DNA of 64,000 nucleotides. Origin: Acetobacteraceae bacterium B3987. Its GTDB lineage: Bacteria > Pseudomonadota > Alphaproteobacteria > Acetobacterales > Acetobacteraceae. Under the pieces are notes generated by a model, which was not told the DNA's origin, searched no databases, and saw nothing but the letters and a program-made list of their open reading frames with translations. The stretch's first letter is position 1. Every line of letters begins with the position of its first letter. The translations under genes were made by a program, and so were the position numbers. Positions 6,892-16,373 of this stretch are shown here, one piece after another. The stretch spans positions 953,112-1,017,111 of the forward strand of contig JAFNMF010000001.1 in assembly GCA_026537415.1 (NCBI GenBank), written 5' to 3'.

Positions 6892-8376
6892 TCACTGCCT
6901 CATGAAAATGACGATGTTGTCGTCATCATCATTCTGCTTGTGCCGGTATATTTCCTTGTAGGCAGTTTTTATCTGTTCATCGAGAATGGCCTTGGTATTC
7001 ATATTCATTCCCGCATTGGTGCCCCGGTCATCTTCTATGATGATGTAACGGGGGGACAAGGCCATAATGCGCCGCATTTCCGCATTGGGGTCCACGGGCA
7101 GGGCCGTCTTTTCCGTATCGGAGCTAAGATGTGCGGAGAAAGGCAGGCGTGTCAGGGAACAATAAGGTACGGCGTCCATAATGATGTCTGGTCCGCTGAA
7201 GTTAAAGATGCACCCTTTCGGTGAGGAAAGAAGGTGGGTGATCTGCTTCAGATCACGGGCTGACCCCATTTGCTGGGCTTGCTTTACCCCGGTGAGACTG
7301 CGCTGCCCGCCCCATAGGACAAGAATGATGAGCCAGAGCCGGCCTATCCTTGCTTGCCATAGAGGGGCTGCATTGATGAAGAATGGTGCAAAAAGAGGTA
7401 GAGCGTAATGTTTGGAAAAACAGCCAAACAGGATGAAACCGGCAAAAGCTGTCCATGCCCAACCTGTGATGAAGATGAGGCTCACCTTGGCGGGTTTCTG
7501 CCTAACGACCAAGGCACGCAGGATCATGATGGAAAGAAGAAGCAGGGTAATGGTGACGGCCCAGTGAATCCAGTGCCAGAAGGTCGGCCAGTCGTTATGA
7601 GATGATTGCTGTTTGAGAAAAATGGATGATACGTTGGCGAACCACCAGTCATGGAAATGTCCGATTCCGGCATAAAAACCGATTACACAGAGCGTAGGAA
7701 TGAGGGCTATTCCACACCAGATGAGCGCATTGCTCAGAATGGCGAACCATGATTTCGTTTTCTGATAGGTGAGCCAGAGCAGGAAAAGCCCAGCATAGAT
7801 GCCTTCAAACACGACGGTTGGTTTGATCTGTATGGCAATGCCAAAGAGAGCCATGACTAGAATGCCGGTACGGCTTATAGCTTCAGGCTTCTGTTTCTCA
7901 AGGAAGGTGACGATGGCCAGCATGGCCCCTGTGATGAGCAGGTTATAGAAAACAGGTGCCTGCCCTCCAATTCCCATTGCCCCGTTGATCCAGAGAAGAT
8001 AAAGGCATCCAGCCAAAAAGGCCCCTGTTTTTGGGGCGACGAAACGGGCCGTCTTCATGCACAGGATAGAGGTAGCCCAAGCACTTAGGAGGGCCCCTAT
8101 CTGATAGGCCCATATACGGTAGGGACCAAAAAGATGGAAGAATTCATAAATCAGGAAAAGGCCAATAGGCTTCCTGTCCCAAACATCGACATACGGTATA
8201 TCGCCATGTAGCATCCTGCCACCGACGAATAGATAAAACTCTTCATCAAAAAATATGAAAGGGTTGCCGAGAACTGGGTATCGGGATATTATGGCAAGAA
8301 TAAGTAACACAAAGTATAGGAATAAATTATTTTTTAATATTCTTTTTAGGGGATGGTCGAGAGATGACACCATCAT
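6892..8376 (-). CDS. GT-C membrane glycosyltransferase (ArnT/PMT-like)
   Basis: Predicted integral-membrane glycosyltransferase that would use a polyprenyl-phosphate sugar on the periplasmic side. The first transmembrane helix (LFLYFVLLILAIISRYPVL) is followed by an acidic loop FFDEEFYLFVGG and by DVWDRKPIGLFLIY, resembling the D-x-KPP signature of the ArnT/PMT superfamily. Roughly ten further hydrophobic segments follow, then a soluble C-terminal tail. I prefer the ATG at 8376, which has GAAGG upstream and leads quickly into the first helix. An in-frame ATG at 8511 would add 45 poorly conserved-looking residues. It diverges from a second GT-C gene at 8579. The sugar and acceptor cannot be read from sequence. 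Confidence 0.8.
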   Translation of the reverse strand: MMVSSLDHPLKRILKNNLFLYFVLLILAIISRYPVLGNPFIFFDEEFYLFVGGRMLHGDIPYVDVWDRKPIGLFLIYEFFHLFGPYRIWAYQIGALLSAWATSILCMKTARFVAPKTGAFLAGCLYLLWINGAMGIGGQAPVFYNLLITGAMLAIVTFLEKQKPEAISRTGILVMALFGIAIQIKPTVVFEGIYAGLFLLWLTYQKTKSWFAILSNALIWCGIALIPTLCVIGFYAGIGHFHDWWFANVSSIFLKQQSSHNDWPTFWHWIHWAVTITLLLLSIMILRALVVRQKPAKVSLIFITGWAWTAFAGFILFGCFSKHYALPLFAPFFINAAPLWQARIGRLWLIILVLWGGQRSLTGVKQAQQMGSARDLKQITHLLSSPKGCIFNFSGPDIIMDAVPYCSLTRLPFSAHLSSDTEKTALPVDPNAEMRRIMALSPRYIIIEDDRGTNAGMNMNTKAILDEQIKTAYKEIYRHKQNDDDDNIVIFMRQ

Positions 8377-8578
8377 GATCGGCAACCTTCGTAATGTAGT
8401 AGAAAGGTCTTTTGGACGACCTCGCATATTTTTCTTACAGGAGCTTCCTAGAGAAGGGAAGTTGTCAAGCATATTTGGTGGGTGATGAATGCATAGAATG
8501 TGTCTTTTCATTAAGTTGGATATGGGCCTCCAAAGCGATATGTCCTTGGGAATGAGGAAGGTATCGGAATTAAATTAA

Positions 8579-10030
8579 ATGTCTGTTTCTTCTAAAAAAG
8601 AACACCTGACGTGGTTGTGGTGTGCCTGTTGGACTATCCTGTTTCTTCTGACCTGCCTGCGCACAGGGCTGATTATTTTTCATCATGTTCCTTTGGATGT
8701 GAATGAGGGCTGGAACGCCCAGTTAGCCAGCCGTGCTGCTTCTATAGCCGGTGAACATGGGCTTTATTCGTCTCATGACGGTTTTGTTTTCAACAATTAT
8801 CCTCCTTTGTCTTTCATTCTCATGGGGGGGCTGGTGCGACTGGGATGCGATGCCATTATCGCAGGTCGTATTCTGTCCTGTTTTTCCGTTATTGTCACAG
8901 CGTGCCTGATAGCGCGGATTATATGGACTTTGACGGGTAAGATATCTGCCGCTGCGGCAGTGTCCGCTCTATTCTTGGTGACCGTCAATACGGCTTTTTA
9001 TGGCTATTTTGGGACGAATGATCCGCAATGGATGGCACAGGCCCTGATGCTGGGCGGGTTGTGTGTCCTGCTGGGCAAGGGTGGAGCGGACCTAGCTACA
9101 TGGCGTCTGTTTCTGAGTGCCTGTCTGATTGTTCTAGGTGGCTTTACCAAACATAATCTTGTGGCTCTTCCTCTGGCCATGGGGCTTTGGTTGTTTTTCG
9201 TAAGCCCGAAAAAGGCAGTGATTTGGGGTGTTATGGTATCCGGATTGTTGCTGGTAGGGTTTGTGGCCTTTTATGAGTTTTATGGGGTCAGTTTCTTCCA
9301 GAATATTTTTCTCCAACGGCGTGTCGTTCGGTTAGAGCGGGGTGTTCATGCCCTGCGTGAATTGCCGTTTATGGGCGGAATGCTGTTGGTGGGCATCTGG
9401 ATATTCTGCCGACGGTGGAAGGTAGTAAGCCTTAAAGACCCGTCTGTACTGGTCATGCTGTTTTTGATTTTTGGCTGCCTGTTCGGGGTGCTGGAAGCCA
9501 TGGGGGAGGGCGTTGATTATAATTGCGTCTTCGATGCCCTTGTAGCGGGAACGCTTCTATGTGGCTTGGGGCTTGCTTCATTGTTGTCACAAGAGGGGCA
9601 GGAAGCCCCCTTGAAATGGGCCTGCTGGATGATGACGGTGCCCTTGCTGGTTCTTGTGCCTTTGCGGAGTGTGGATTTTTATAAGGAAGTACAGTCCGTT
9701 ACGCTGAAGGAACAGGAGTGGCAGACGCATATCGTGCTGCTGAGAGGGTACAATAACTCTTTGCTCTGCACTGATATGGCCTTATGTTATTGGGCACATA
9801 GTCACGAGGCTGTGGACGGATTTAATTTTTCGCAGGCGTTAAAAAAGAACAAGGATGTTGTCTATCTGCGGGATCAGATTGATCAGCATCGGTTCTCCAT
9901 TGTTCAGCTATATGGAACCGTTGACCATTACAGCAGCGGTAACATCGTATTTGACAGCTGGCTGCAGAAAGCCGGATACCGTCCCGTATCCGACAATGGG
10001 CGGATGATTCTGCTGGGTCATATTCATTAG
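8579..10030 (+). CDS. GT-C membrane glycosyltransferase (PMT-like)
   Basis: Second polytopic protein of the same superfamily (483 aa). After the first transmembrane segment it has VPLDVNEGWNAQLASR, the acidic first periplasmic loop typical of GT-C enzymes, followed by FNNYPPLSFILMGGLVRL, and then repeated hydrophobic helices (for example ISAAAAVSALFLVTVNTAFYG). The C-terminal about 100 residues are soluble. The ATG at 8579 has no good ribosome-binding site: the nearest GAGG is about 20 bp away, so expression may be weak or leaderless. It lies upstream of manC and the rml genes, which fits assembly of a surface polysaccharide or glycoprotein. The donor and acceptor are unknown. Confidence 0.75.
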   Translation: MSVSSKKEHLTWLWCACWTILFLLTCLRTGLIIFHHVPLDVNEGWNAQLASRAASIAGEHGLYSSHDGFVFNNYPPLSFILMGGLVRLGCDAIIAGRILSCFSVIVTACLIARIIWTLTGKISAAAAVSALFLVTVNTAFYGYFGTNDPQWMAQALMLGGLCVLLGKGGADLATWRLFLSACLIVLGGFTKHNLVALPLAMGLWLFFVSPKKAVIWGVMVSGLLLVGFVAFYEFYGVSFFQNIFLQRRVVRLERGVHALRELPFMGGMLLVGIWIFCRRWKVVSLKDPSVLVMLFLIFGCLFGVLEAMGEGVDYNCVFDALVAGTLLCGLGLASLLSQEGQEAPLKWACWMMTVPLLVLVPLRSVDFYKEVQSVTLKEQEWQTHIVLLRGYNNSLLCTDMALCYWAHSHEAVDGFNFSQALKKNKDVVYLRDQIDQHRFSIVQLYGTVDHYSSGNIVFDSWLQKAGYRPVSDNGRMILLGHIH

Positions 10031-10126
10031 ATCAAGGGAAAGACCCTGTGTGATACACGGCGATCCGCAGGGTTGCTGTGTCGTGGTGTGGAGTTTGGCT
10101 GCGTCTCGAGACTGGAAAGGCTTGTT

Positions 10127-11539
10127 ATGATTGTTCCTGTTGTTCTCTCTGGTGGGTCCGGGACACGGCTTTGGCCGGTATCCCGCAAGAGCTACCCCAA
10201 GCAGTTCTGTGCGCTGCTGGGCAAGGATACGCCTTTTCAGGAAACCGTGCAGCGTACGAAAACGCTGGGGCTGGAGGCGGAACCCATCGTTGTTGGGAAT
10301 CGTGAACATCGCTTCATCATGGCCGAGCAGCTGCGACAGGTGGGGATAGAAGCTGCCAGTATTATTCTTGAGCCTGTTGCCCGTAATTCGGCTGCTGCTA
10401 TGGCTGCCGCTGCCTTTTGGCAGGCACGGCATGATGAAGAGGCCATTCTCTGGTTCATGCCCGCTGATGCCGCCATTGAGGATCACGCTGCCCTGAAGCA
10501 GGCTCTGGATCAGGCCTGCGAGGCTGCCCGTCAGGATTATATCGTCACTTTTGGCATCCGGCCGACCCGGGCAGAAACAGGTTACGGGTATATTCAGCAG
10601 GGTAGTCTGCTGGAAGGGCAGGAAAATGCCTATCACATTGCCCGTTTTCTGGAAAAACCAGATGCCGAACGGGCAGCGCAGTTTGTCCGTGATGGCCAGC
10701 ATCTTTGGAACTCCGGCATGTTTGTGGCTCGGGCTCGGGTTTTTCTTGAAGAGCTGAAAAAATACGAACCCACCATTCATGAAGCTGTGTCTCGGGCTGT
10801 TCAGAAAACGGATTGTGACCTTGGCTTTGTTCAGCTGGATGGGAATGCCTTCTCCCGTGCGCCGTCCATTTCAGTGGATTATGCCGTGGCAGAGCGGACA
10901 GATCGTGCGGCTGTCGTGCCGTCTGGTTTCTCATGGATGGATGTGGGTAGCTGGGATGCCGTCTGGGAGCTGACACCTAAGGACGAGAACGGAAATGCCG
11001 TACGGGGTAATGTGTTTCTGGACCGTGCCCGGAATTGTTATGTCAATTCCGATGGTGTCGTGGCCACGGTAACGGGTGTGGATGACCTCATCATCATTGT
11101 GACGGGTGATGCTGTTATGGTGTCGCATCGGGAGCAGGCGCAGGATATCCGGCATATGGTCTCACGCCTTCGTGACGAAGGACGCCCAGAAGCAGAGCAG
11201 CATGTCCGTATGTATCGCCCTTGGGGATTCTATGAGAGTCTCATTCGGGGGGATCGCTTTCAGGTAAAGCGGATTCATGTCAGCCCCGGTGAGAAACTGT
11301 CTCTCCAGAAGCATTTCCATCGCTCGGAGCATTGGGTTGTTGTAGCGGGTACAGCCCTTGTGACACGGGATGATGAAGAGATTACAGTGCGGGAGAATGA
11401 GAGCGTTTACCTGCCGTTGGGCTGTGTCCATAGGCTGGAGAATCCGGGGCGCATCCCTGTTACGTTGATCGAGGTGCAGTCCGGCCCCTATCTGGGGGAG
11501 GATGATATTGTACGCTTGGATGACGTATATAAACGCTAA
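10127..11539 (+). CDS. manC: Mannose-1-phosphate guanylyltransferase / mannose-6-phosphate isomerase
   Basis: Bifunctional enzyme of the AlgA/CpsB/XanB type that makes GDP-mannose. The N-terminal nucleotidyltransferase domain starts with [23 protein letters not shown], the pyrophosphorylase signature, and has FMPADAAIEDH and FLEKPD further in. The C-terminal cupin domain (about 350-470) carries the isomerase zinc motif QKHFHRSEHWVVV. The start at 10127 follows GGAAAGG by 6 bp. Upstream in-frame codons lack homology. Length is 470 aa. It likely feeds GDP-mannose or derived sugars into exopolysaccharide made by the neighbouring glycan genes. A strong terminator follows. Confidence 0.94.
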   Translation: MIVPVVLSGGSGTRLWPVSRKSYPKQFCALLGKDTPFQETVQRTKTLGLEAEPIVVGNREHRFIMAEQLRQVGIEAASIILEPVARNSAAAMAAAAFWQARHDEEAILWFMPADAAIEDHAALKQALDQACEAARQDYIVTFGIRPTRAETGYGYIQQGSLLEGQENAYHIARFLEKPDAERAAQFVRDGQHLWNSGMFVARARVFLEELKKYEPTIHEAVSRAVQKTDCDLGFVQLDGNAFSRAPSISVDYAVAERTDRAAVVPSGFSWMDVGSWDAVWELTPKDENGNAVRGNVFLDRARNCYVNSDGVVATVTGVDDLIIIVTGDAVMVSHREQAQDIRHMVSRLRDEGRPEAEQHVRMYRPWGFYESLIRGDRFQVKRIHVSPGEKLSLQKHFHRSEHWVVVAGTALVTRDDEEITVRENESVYLPLGCVHRLENPGRIPVTLIEVQSGPYLGEDDIVRLDDVYKR

Positions 11540-11560
11540 TTTCTGTTTCAGTTTGAGGAT

Positions 11561-11596
11561 AAAAACTGTCCATTACTAGCAGAATGGGCAGTTTTT
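11561..11596 (+). terminator. Terminator of manC
   Basis: A 14-bp stem (11561-11574 with 11583-11596, one G-T pair) with an 8-nt loop ends in five T, and the A-run on the other arm makes it usable from both sides. Confidence 0.88.
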
Positions 11597-11755
11597 CGAT
11601 AAAATTTCCTCATAATTGGACGATTTCCTCTTTAAAAGGCAGTTATTTTCTGCCTGATATGCTTAATGTTAACAAAATGGTAGCAGCTTTGTTGTCCGGA
11701 ACCGGGAAGGTCGGGTAAAGGGTTCCCAGGCAGGATTGATGCATAAGGAGGCATG

Positions 11756-12811
11756 ATGAGGGTTGCAGTAACAGGTGGGTGCGGTTTCATAGGGTCCGCT
11801 GTTGTCCGGCACCTTATGAACAAGACCGACCATCAGGTTCTTAATATAGACTGTATGACCTATGCTGCCTCGGAGGAGACGCTGGCAGCTGTAGCGTCTG
11901 ACCCGCGGTATCGTCATGCCCGTATTTCGATTAATGATCAGGCTGAGGTAGAAAAAGCTCTGGAAGAGTTCCAGCCGGATGCCATTATGCATCTGGCTGC
12001 TGAAAGCCATGTGGACCGCTCTATTGATGGTCCGGGTGCATTCATCCAGACCAACATTGTCGGTACATATTGCTTGCTCGATGTGGCTCGTCGTTATTGG
12101 CTGGGGCTGGAGGGAGAAAAGAAGGAAGGGTTCCGCTTCCTTCATATTTCGACCGATGAGGTGTTTGGCCATCTTTCCCCAGAAGACCCACCTTTCACTG
12201 AAGAAACGGCCTATGATCCCCGCAGCCCGTATTCTGCCAGTAAGGCGGCTTCGGACCATCTGGTGCGGGCTTGGTACCACACCTATGGCTTCCCGGCTTT
12301 TGTGACGAACACGACTAATAATTATGGGCCGTGGCATTTCCCGGAAAAACTGATCCCTCTCATGATTATCAATGCGCTGGAGGGGAAGCCGTTGCCTGTT
12401 TATGGCAAAGGGGAGAATCTGCGGGACTGGCTGTTTGTGGAAGATCATGCGGCGGCTCTGGTGCGGGCTGTTGAATGTGGCAAACCGGGCGAGACCTACG
12501 CCATCGGGGCAAGACAGCCGCGGAGCAATATGGAGGTCGTCCGCAAGATTTGTGCCCTGCTGGATGAACTGGAGCCGGATCCCGCTGGCCCACGGGAACG
12601 TCTGATTACATTCGTTAGCGACAGGCCGGGGCATGATTTCCGGTACGAAATTGACCCCAGCCATGCCGAGCGTAGCCTCGACTGGCGGGCGGACCATGAT
12701 TTTGAGACGGGCTTGCGCAAGACTGTTCAATGGTATTTGGAAAACCGGTCATGGTGGCAGCGTCTCCGCGACCAGCGTTATGATGGTCGTAGATTGGGAG
12801 CTGAGGCATGA
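11756..12811 (+). CDS. rfbB: dTDP-glucose 4,6-dehydratase
   Basis: Second step of dTDP-L-rhamnose synthesis. It is an extended SDR with the NAD fold [13 protein letters not shown] at the N-terminus, the catalytic STDEVFG segment with its Asp-Glu pair, and [11 protein letters not shown] carrying the Tyr-Lys couple. [12 protein letters not shown] and [18 protein letters not shown] are RmlB hallmarks. The start is taken as the second of two ATG codons, 4 bp behind AAGGAGG. The first, at 11753, would sit only 1 bp from it. First gene of rmlBACD. Its stop overlaps the rfbA start. Confidence 0.95.
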   Translation: MRVAVTGGCGFIGSAVVRHLMNKTDHQVLNIDCMTYAASEETLAAVASDPRYRHARISINDQAEVEKALEEFQPDAIMHLAAESHVDRSIDGPGAFIQTNIVGTYCLLDVARRYWLGLEGEKKEGFRFLHISTDEVFGHLSPEDPPFTEETAYDPRSPYSASKAASDHLVRAWYHTYGFPAFVTNTTNNYGPWHFPEKLIPLMIINALEGKPLPVYGKGENLRDWLFVEDHAAALVRAVECGKPGETYAIGARQPRSNMEVVRKICALLDELEPDPAGPRERLITFVSDRPGHDFRYEIDPSHAERSLDWRADHDFETGLRKTVQWYLENRSWWQRLRDQRYDGRRLGAEA

Positions 12812-13731
12812 CAGACACTCCAAAAGGAACTCCCGCTGAGCCGTTGGCAAAAGGTATCCTTCTTTCTGGTGGGTCGGGGACACGCCTGTACCCTATGACG
12901 CTAGCCGTTTCTAAACAGCTTCTGCCTGTTTACGACAAGCCGATGATCTATTACCCCCTGACCACTCTGATTCTGGCCGGGATACGGGATATCATGATTA
13001 TCACCACGCCAGATGATAAGCCGCAATTCGAGCGTCTTCTTGGGAGTGGTGAGCAGTTTGGCGTGACTTTCACCTATCGTGTTCAGCCCAAGCCGGAAGG
13101 GATTGCACAGGCCTTTCACATCGCTGAGGACTGGATTGATGGGGCACCTTGTGCCCTGATCCTGGGGGATAACCTCATCTTTGCGGATGAACTGGAGCAT
13201 ATGCTGCGGAGTGCTGCAAAGCGGCCTTATGGGGCTACAGTCTTTGCCTATCAGGTGCGTGATCCGGAACGTTACGGCGTCATATCTTTTGATGATAAAG
13301 GGCGGGCACTGGACATTGTTGAAAAACCGCAGGTTCCTCCCTCCCAATGGGCAGTAACGGGGCTGTATTTTTACGATGGCCGAGTATGTGAATTCGCCCG
13401 AAAGGTGCGCCCTAGCGCACGTGGTGAGCTGGAGATTACAGACCTGAACCGCATATATCTCGAGGAAGGCACGCTGGAGGTGGATCGGCTGGCTCGTGGC
13501 TGTGCATGGCTGGATGCCGGTACATCAGATAGCCTGATGCAGGCAGGTACTTTTGTGCATGCCATTCAGTCCCGGCAGGGCCTGCTTGTTGGTTCGCCGA
13601 CAGAGGCGGCCTATCGCATGGGTTTTATTTCTCATGAGCAGTTGCTGGCAACAGGTAACAGGATGAAAAAGACCCCACTGGGGCAGATGCTGCTGCATGT
13701 GGCGGCGGAGAATGGTTCGGGCACGGTGTGA
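12808..13731 (+). CDS. rfbA: Glucose-1-phosphate thymidylyltransferase
   Basis: Forms dTDP-glucose from dTTP and glucose 1-phosphate, the committed step towards dTDP-rhamnose. The N-terminal signature [30 protein letters not shown] and the [17 protein letters not shown] and [11 protein letters not shown] segments are typical of RmlA. It is 307 aa. The ATG overlaps the rfbB stop (ATGA), so translation is probably coupled. It is followed by an 88-bp gap with a strong hairpin before rfbC. Confidence 0.95.
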   Translation: MTDTPKGTPAEPLAKGILLSGGSGTRLYPMTLAVSKQLLPVYDKPMIYYPLTTLILAGIRDIMIITTPDDKPQFERLLGSGEQFGVTFTYRVQPKPEGIAQAFHIAEDWIDGAPCALILGDNLIFADELEHMLRSAAKRPYGATVFAYQVRDPERYGVISFDDKGRALDIVEKPQVPPSQWAVTGLYFYDGRVCEFARKVRPSARGELEITDLNRIYLEEGTLEVDRLARGCAWLDAGTSDSLMQAGTFVHAIQSRQGLLVGSPTEAAYRMGFISHEQLLATGNRMKKTPLGQMLLHVAAENGSGTV

Positions 13732-13753
13732 GTGTAGGCAGCCCTTGAAGGCC

Positions 13754-13779
13754 CTAAATCCTGCTTGTTCAGGATTTAG
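13754..13779 (+). repeat. Perfect intra-operon hairpin
   Basis: CTAAATCCTG and CAGGATTTAG pair over 10 bp with a 6-nt loop between rfbA and rfbC. There is no T-run, so it may protect or process the mRNA rather than terminate it. Confidence 0.6.
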
Positions 13780-13819
13780 TGGCGGGGTTGTGGAACAAGA
13801 GAGACGAGGAGATGATGAG

Positions 13820-14380
13820 ATGAAGGTTGAAGCACTGTCCCTGCCCGGTATCGTGAAGGTAACGCCAGCCCGTTTCGGGGATAACCGAGGGTTTTTCTCC
13901 GAGACATACAATCAGAAGAGCATGGCCGAAGCCGGAATTCCGGATGTATTTGTGCAGGATAACCAGAGCCTGTCCCGTCAGAAGGGAGTGGTGCGTGGTC
14001 TGCACTGCCAGCTTGCTCCCCACGGGCAGGGCAAACTTGTGCGGGTAACACGGGGTGCCATTTGGGACGTCGCCGTGGATGCACGGACAGGCTCCCCAAC
14101 CTACGGTCAGTGGGTTGGTGTCGAGCTGTCGGCTGAAAACTGGTCCCAGCTTTGGCTGCCAGTTGGCTTCCTGCATGGTTTTGTCACGTTGGAGGAGAAT
14201 ACCGAAGTGCAGTACAAATGCACTGGTTTTTACGACAAGGCCTCCGAGCGTTCCGTACGCTGGGATTGCAGTCAGATCGGGATTGATTGGCCGGTTGCCC
14301 CGGGTGAAGCTGTTCTCTCGGAGAAGGACCTGGAAGCACCGTCCTTTGAGGCCGCTAAAGGCTGGTTTGAGTATAAGTAA
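13820..14380 (+). CDS. rfbC: dTDP-4-dehydrorhamnose 3,5-epimerase
   Basis: Cupin-fold epimerase, third step of dTDP-L-rhamnose synthesis. Visible family features are FGDNRGFFSETYN, the catalytic-His segment VVRGLHCQLAPHGQGKLVRV, WDVAVDARTGSPTYGQWVGVELS, and the Tyr-containing YKCTGFYDKASERSVRWD. The length of 186 aa is normal. The ATG at 13820 follows GAGGAG by 8 bp. The longer open frame upstream runs through the hairpin and is not coding. Confidence 0.95.
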   Translation: MKVEALSLPGIVKVTPARFGDNRGFFSETYNQKSMAEAGIPDVFVQDNQSLSRQKGVVRGLHCQLAPHGQGKLVRVTRGAIWDVAVDARTGSPTYGQWVGVELSAENWSQLWLPVGFLHGFVTLEENTEVQYKCTGFYDKASERSVRWDCSQIGIDWPVAPGEAVLSEKDLEAPSFEAAKGWFEYK

Positions 14381-14425
14381 TCCCCATCCGGGATATGTGT
14401 TTTCTGGTATGAAAGGGCCTCTATC

Positions 14426-15316
14426 ATGACGAAGCCTTCCATTCTTGTGATTGGTCGAACAGGTCAGCTTGCAACATCCCTGAAAGAACAGGGAGGGGAC
14501 CATGTCGTGGCCGTTGGTCGGCCAGAGGCAGATTTTCAGGCACCGGAAACACTGGCTGCGGTGATTGATGCCCACCAGCCGGAGTTTATTGTCAATGCTG
14601 CTGCATGGACAGCCGTTGATCTGGCAGAGACAGAACAGGAAGGGGCACGGCAGGGCAATCACACAGGCCCGGCCCGTCTGGCTGAAGAGGCTGCCCGTCG
14701 GGGGATTCCGTTCATCCATGTCTCTACGGATTATGTTTTTGATGGTCAGAAGGGCTCCCCTTATCTGGAAAGCGACCCGGTCAATCCCGTTACGGTTTAC
14801 GGGCGGACCAAGGCTGAGGGTGAATCTGCGGTGTTGAAGGCACAACCGCAAAGCATCATTCTGCGGACAGCATGGGTCTATTCGGCTCATGGTAAGAACT
14901 TTGTGAAAACCATGCTAAGTGCGGGAGCAAAGAATTCTCGTCTGCGTGTGGTGGGGGACCAGCAGGGTAACCCGACTTCATCAGATGATTTGGCAACGGT
15001 GATTCTGGGTATCATTGGGCGCATCAGGCAGACCGGTTGGCAGGACTCCTATGCGGGGATTTACCACGCCACAGGCAGCGGTGAGACGACATGGCACGGG
15101 CTTGCGTGCCATGTGCTGGAGGAAGCTGCCCGTCATGGTCAGCCCATGCCAGAAGTAGAGGCCATTGCAACAGCGGATTGGCCTACCCCGGCAGCTCGTC
15201 CGGCGGATTCTCGTCTGGATAACAGTAAGCTGGAGCGTATCTTCGGGCAGAAAATGCCGGATTGGCGTGAAAGTGCCGCTCGGACAGTCAGAGTTCTGAT
15301 GAAGCCGGAAGGCTGA
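14426..15316 (+). CDS. rfbD: dTDP-4-dehydrorhamnose reductase
   Basis: NAD(P)H-dependent SDR that completes dTDP-L-rhamnose. The nucleotide fold is ILVIGRTGQLATSL, followed by VNAAAWTAVDLAE, the catalytic HVSTDYVFDGQ with Ser/Thr, and VYGRTKAEGE carrying the Tyr-Lys pair. Length is 296 aa. It is the last gene of the rmlBACD unit and ends at a strong bidirectional terminator. The product would supply rhamnose for the surface glycans implied by manC and the GT-C genes. Confidence 0.95.
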   Translation: MTKPSILVIGRTGQLATSLKEQGGDHVVAVGRPEADFQAPETLAAVIDAHQPEFIVNAAAWTAVDLAETEQEGARQGNHTGPARLAEEAARRGIPFIHVSTDYVFDGQKGSPYLESDPVNPVTVYGRTKAEGESAVLKAQPQSIILRTAWVYSAHGKNFVKTMLSAGAKNSRLRVVGDQQGNPTSSDDLATVILGIIGRIRQTGWQDSYAGIYHATGSGETTWHGLACHVLEEAARHGQPMPEVEAIATADWPTPAARPADSRLDNSKLERIFGQKMPDWRESAARTVRVLMKPEG

Positions 15317-15342
15317 ATTCAGGCTCTTTTGCCGGAGATGTG

Positions 15343-15377
15343 AAAAAGGCCGCTTCCGTGATGGAGCGGCCTTTTTT
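15343..15377. terminator. Bidirectional terminator between rfbD and GT2 gene
   Basis: AAAAAGGCCGCT pairs with AGCGGCCTTTTTT around a 10-nt loop. A-run and T-run on opposite arms serve the converging rfbD (+) and glycosyltransferase (-) transcripts. Confidence 0.9.
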
Positions 15378-15402
15378 GTAGAGGGCGTGTGATGATGTAG
15401 GG

Positions 15403-16200
15403 TCAGGCTGATCGTTTGCGGGACAGTAGATGCCATGCGGACCAGAGCAGCCCAATTCCGGCAAGGGCTGTGGCACTGTATGTCGGTACTGGGCGACGGC
15501 GGAAGCTGTGCTTTGCCAGCATTTGGGCGAAGGAAATCATGACGCCTGAATCCAGCTTGCTTTCACCATGTGCCCGGTCTCGGAAGGCCATGGGAACTTC
15601 CTTGACTCGCAGAGGTTCAGGCCGAGCGATCATGATATCCAGCAGAATCTTGAAGCCTTTGCCATCCAGTAGAGGGGCACGGTCAGTGAAGACGGAACGC
15701 TTGATAGCGAAAAAGCCGCTCATGGGGTCTGTTAGAGGGACATTGAGCAATTGGCGTGCTGCCCAGATGCCACTATTGGACAGAAAACGACGCCAACCGT
15801 TGGATAGTCCCTCATTGCTGCCTCCGGCGACATGGCGGCTTGCCACGACAATATCTGCCTGACCGTCCCGTAGTGCGGCAATCATTGCGTGCAAGCAGCT
15901 TTCATCATGCTGGAGGTCGCCATCCATGACGGCAATTAGAGGGGCCGAAACGCTGAGAGCCCCTTCAATTACGGCAGAAGACAGCCCCCGCCGCCCAATG
16001 CGTAGCAGACCCCGCACATAGGGTTTATGCTGGGCCAACTGACGTACAGCGTCCATCGTGCCATCGGGAGAATTGTCATCTACGAAGACGACTTCCCACG
16101 CCATACCACTCAGGACAGTTTCCAGAGCATTTACAAGAGGGACGACGTTTGCGACCTCATTATAGCATGGGATGATGATGCTGATCTCAGGGGCGGTCAT
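15403..16200 (-). CDS. Polyprenol-phosphate hexosyltransferase (DPM1-like GT2)
   Basis: Family 2 glycosyltransferase that probably loads mannose or glucose onto a polyprenyl phosphate carrier. The GT-A fold begins with SIIIPCYNEVANVVPLV, then VVFVDDNSPDGT, and the metal-binding MDGDLQHDES. PMSGFFAIKR and the RAHGESKLD stretch are typical of the dolichol-phosphate mannosyltransferase group. The C-terminus has one hydrophobic helix (AGIGLLWSAWHLL) but no full GtrA domain. I prefer the ATG at 16200, with GGAA 7 bp upstream. An in-frame ATG at 16212 adds four residues. Its product would be the donor type needed by the two GT-C proteins at 6.9-10 kb, a functional link by inference. Confidence 0.88.
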   Translation of the reverse strand: MTAPEISIIIPCYNEVANVVPLVNALETVLSGMAWEVVFVDDNSPDGTMDAVRQLAQHKPYVRGLLRIGRRGLSSAVIEGALSVSAPLIAVMDGDLQHDESCLHAMIAALRDGQADIVVASRHVAGGSNEGLSNGWRRFLSNSGIWAARQLLNVPLTDPMSGFFAIKRSVFTDRAPLLDGKGFKILLDIMIARPEPLRVKEVPMAFRDRAHGESKLDSGVMISFAQMLAKHSFRRRPVPTYSATALAGIGLLWSAWHLLSRKRSA

Positions 16201-16373
16201 AATAAGTTCCATGTGAGGGAGAGGCTACACCCATAAAATGGATGACAGGCGAGTGCAAGGTAATAGCTCCTTCTATGGGAGGGGTTGTGTCGTTTGGTTA
16301 ATAAGGAATTACACAACCATTTCAATGTAGTAATTACTTTATATTATTGTAATGAAGTAGATTGAGAGAGGTG

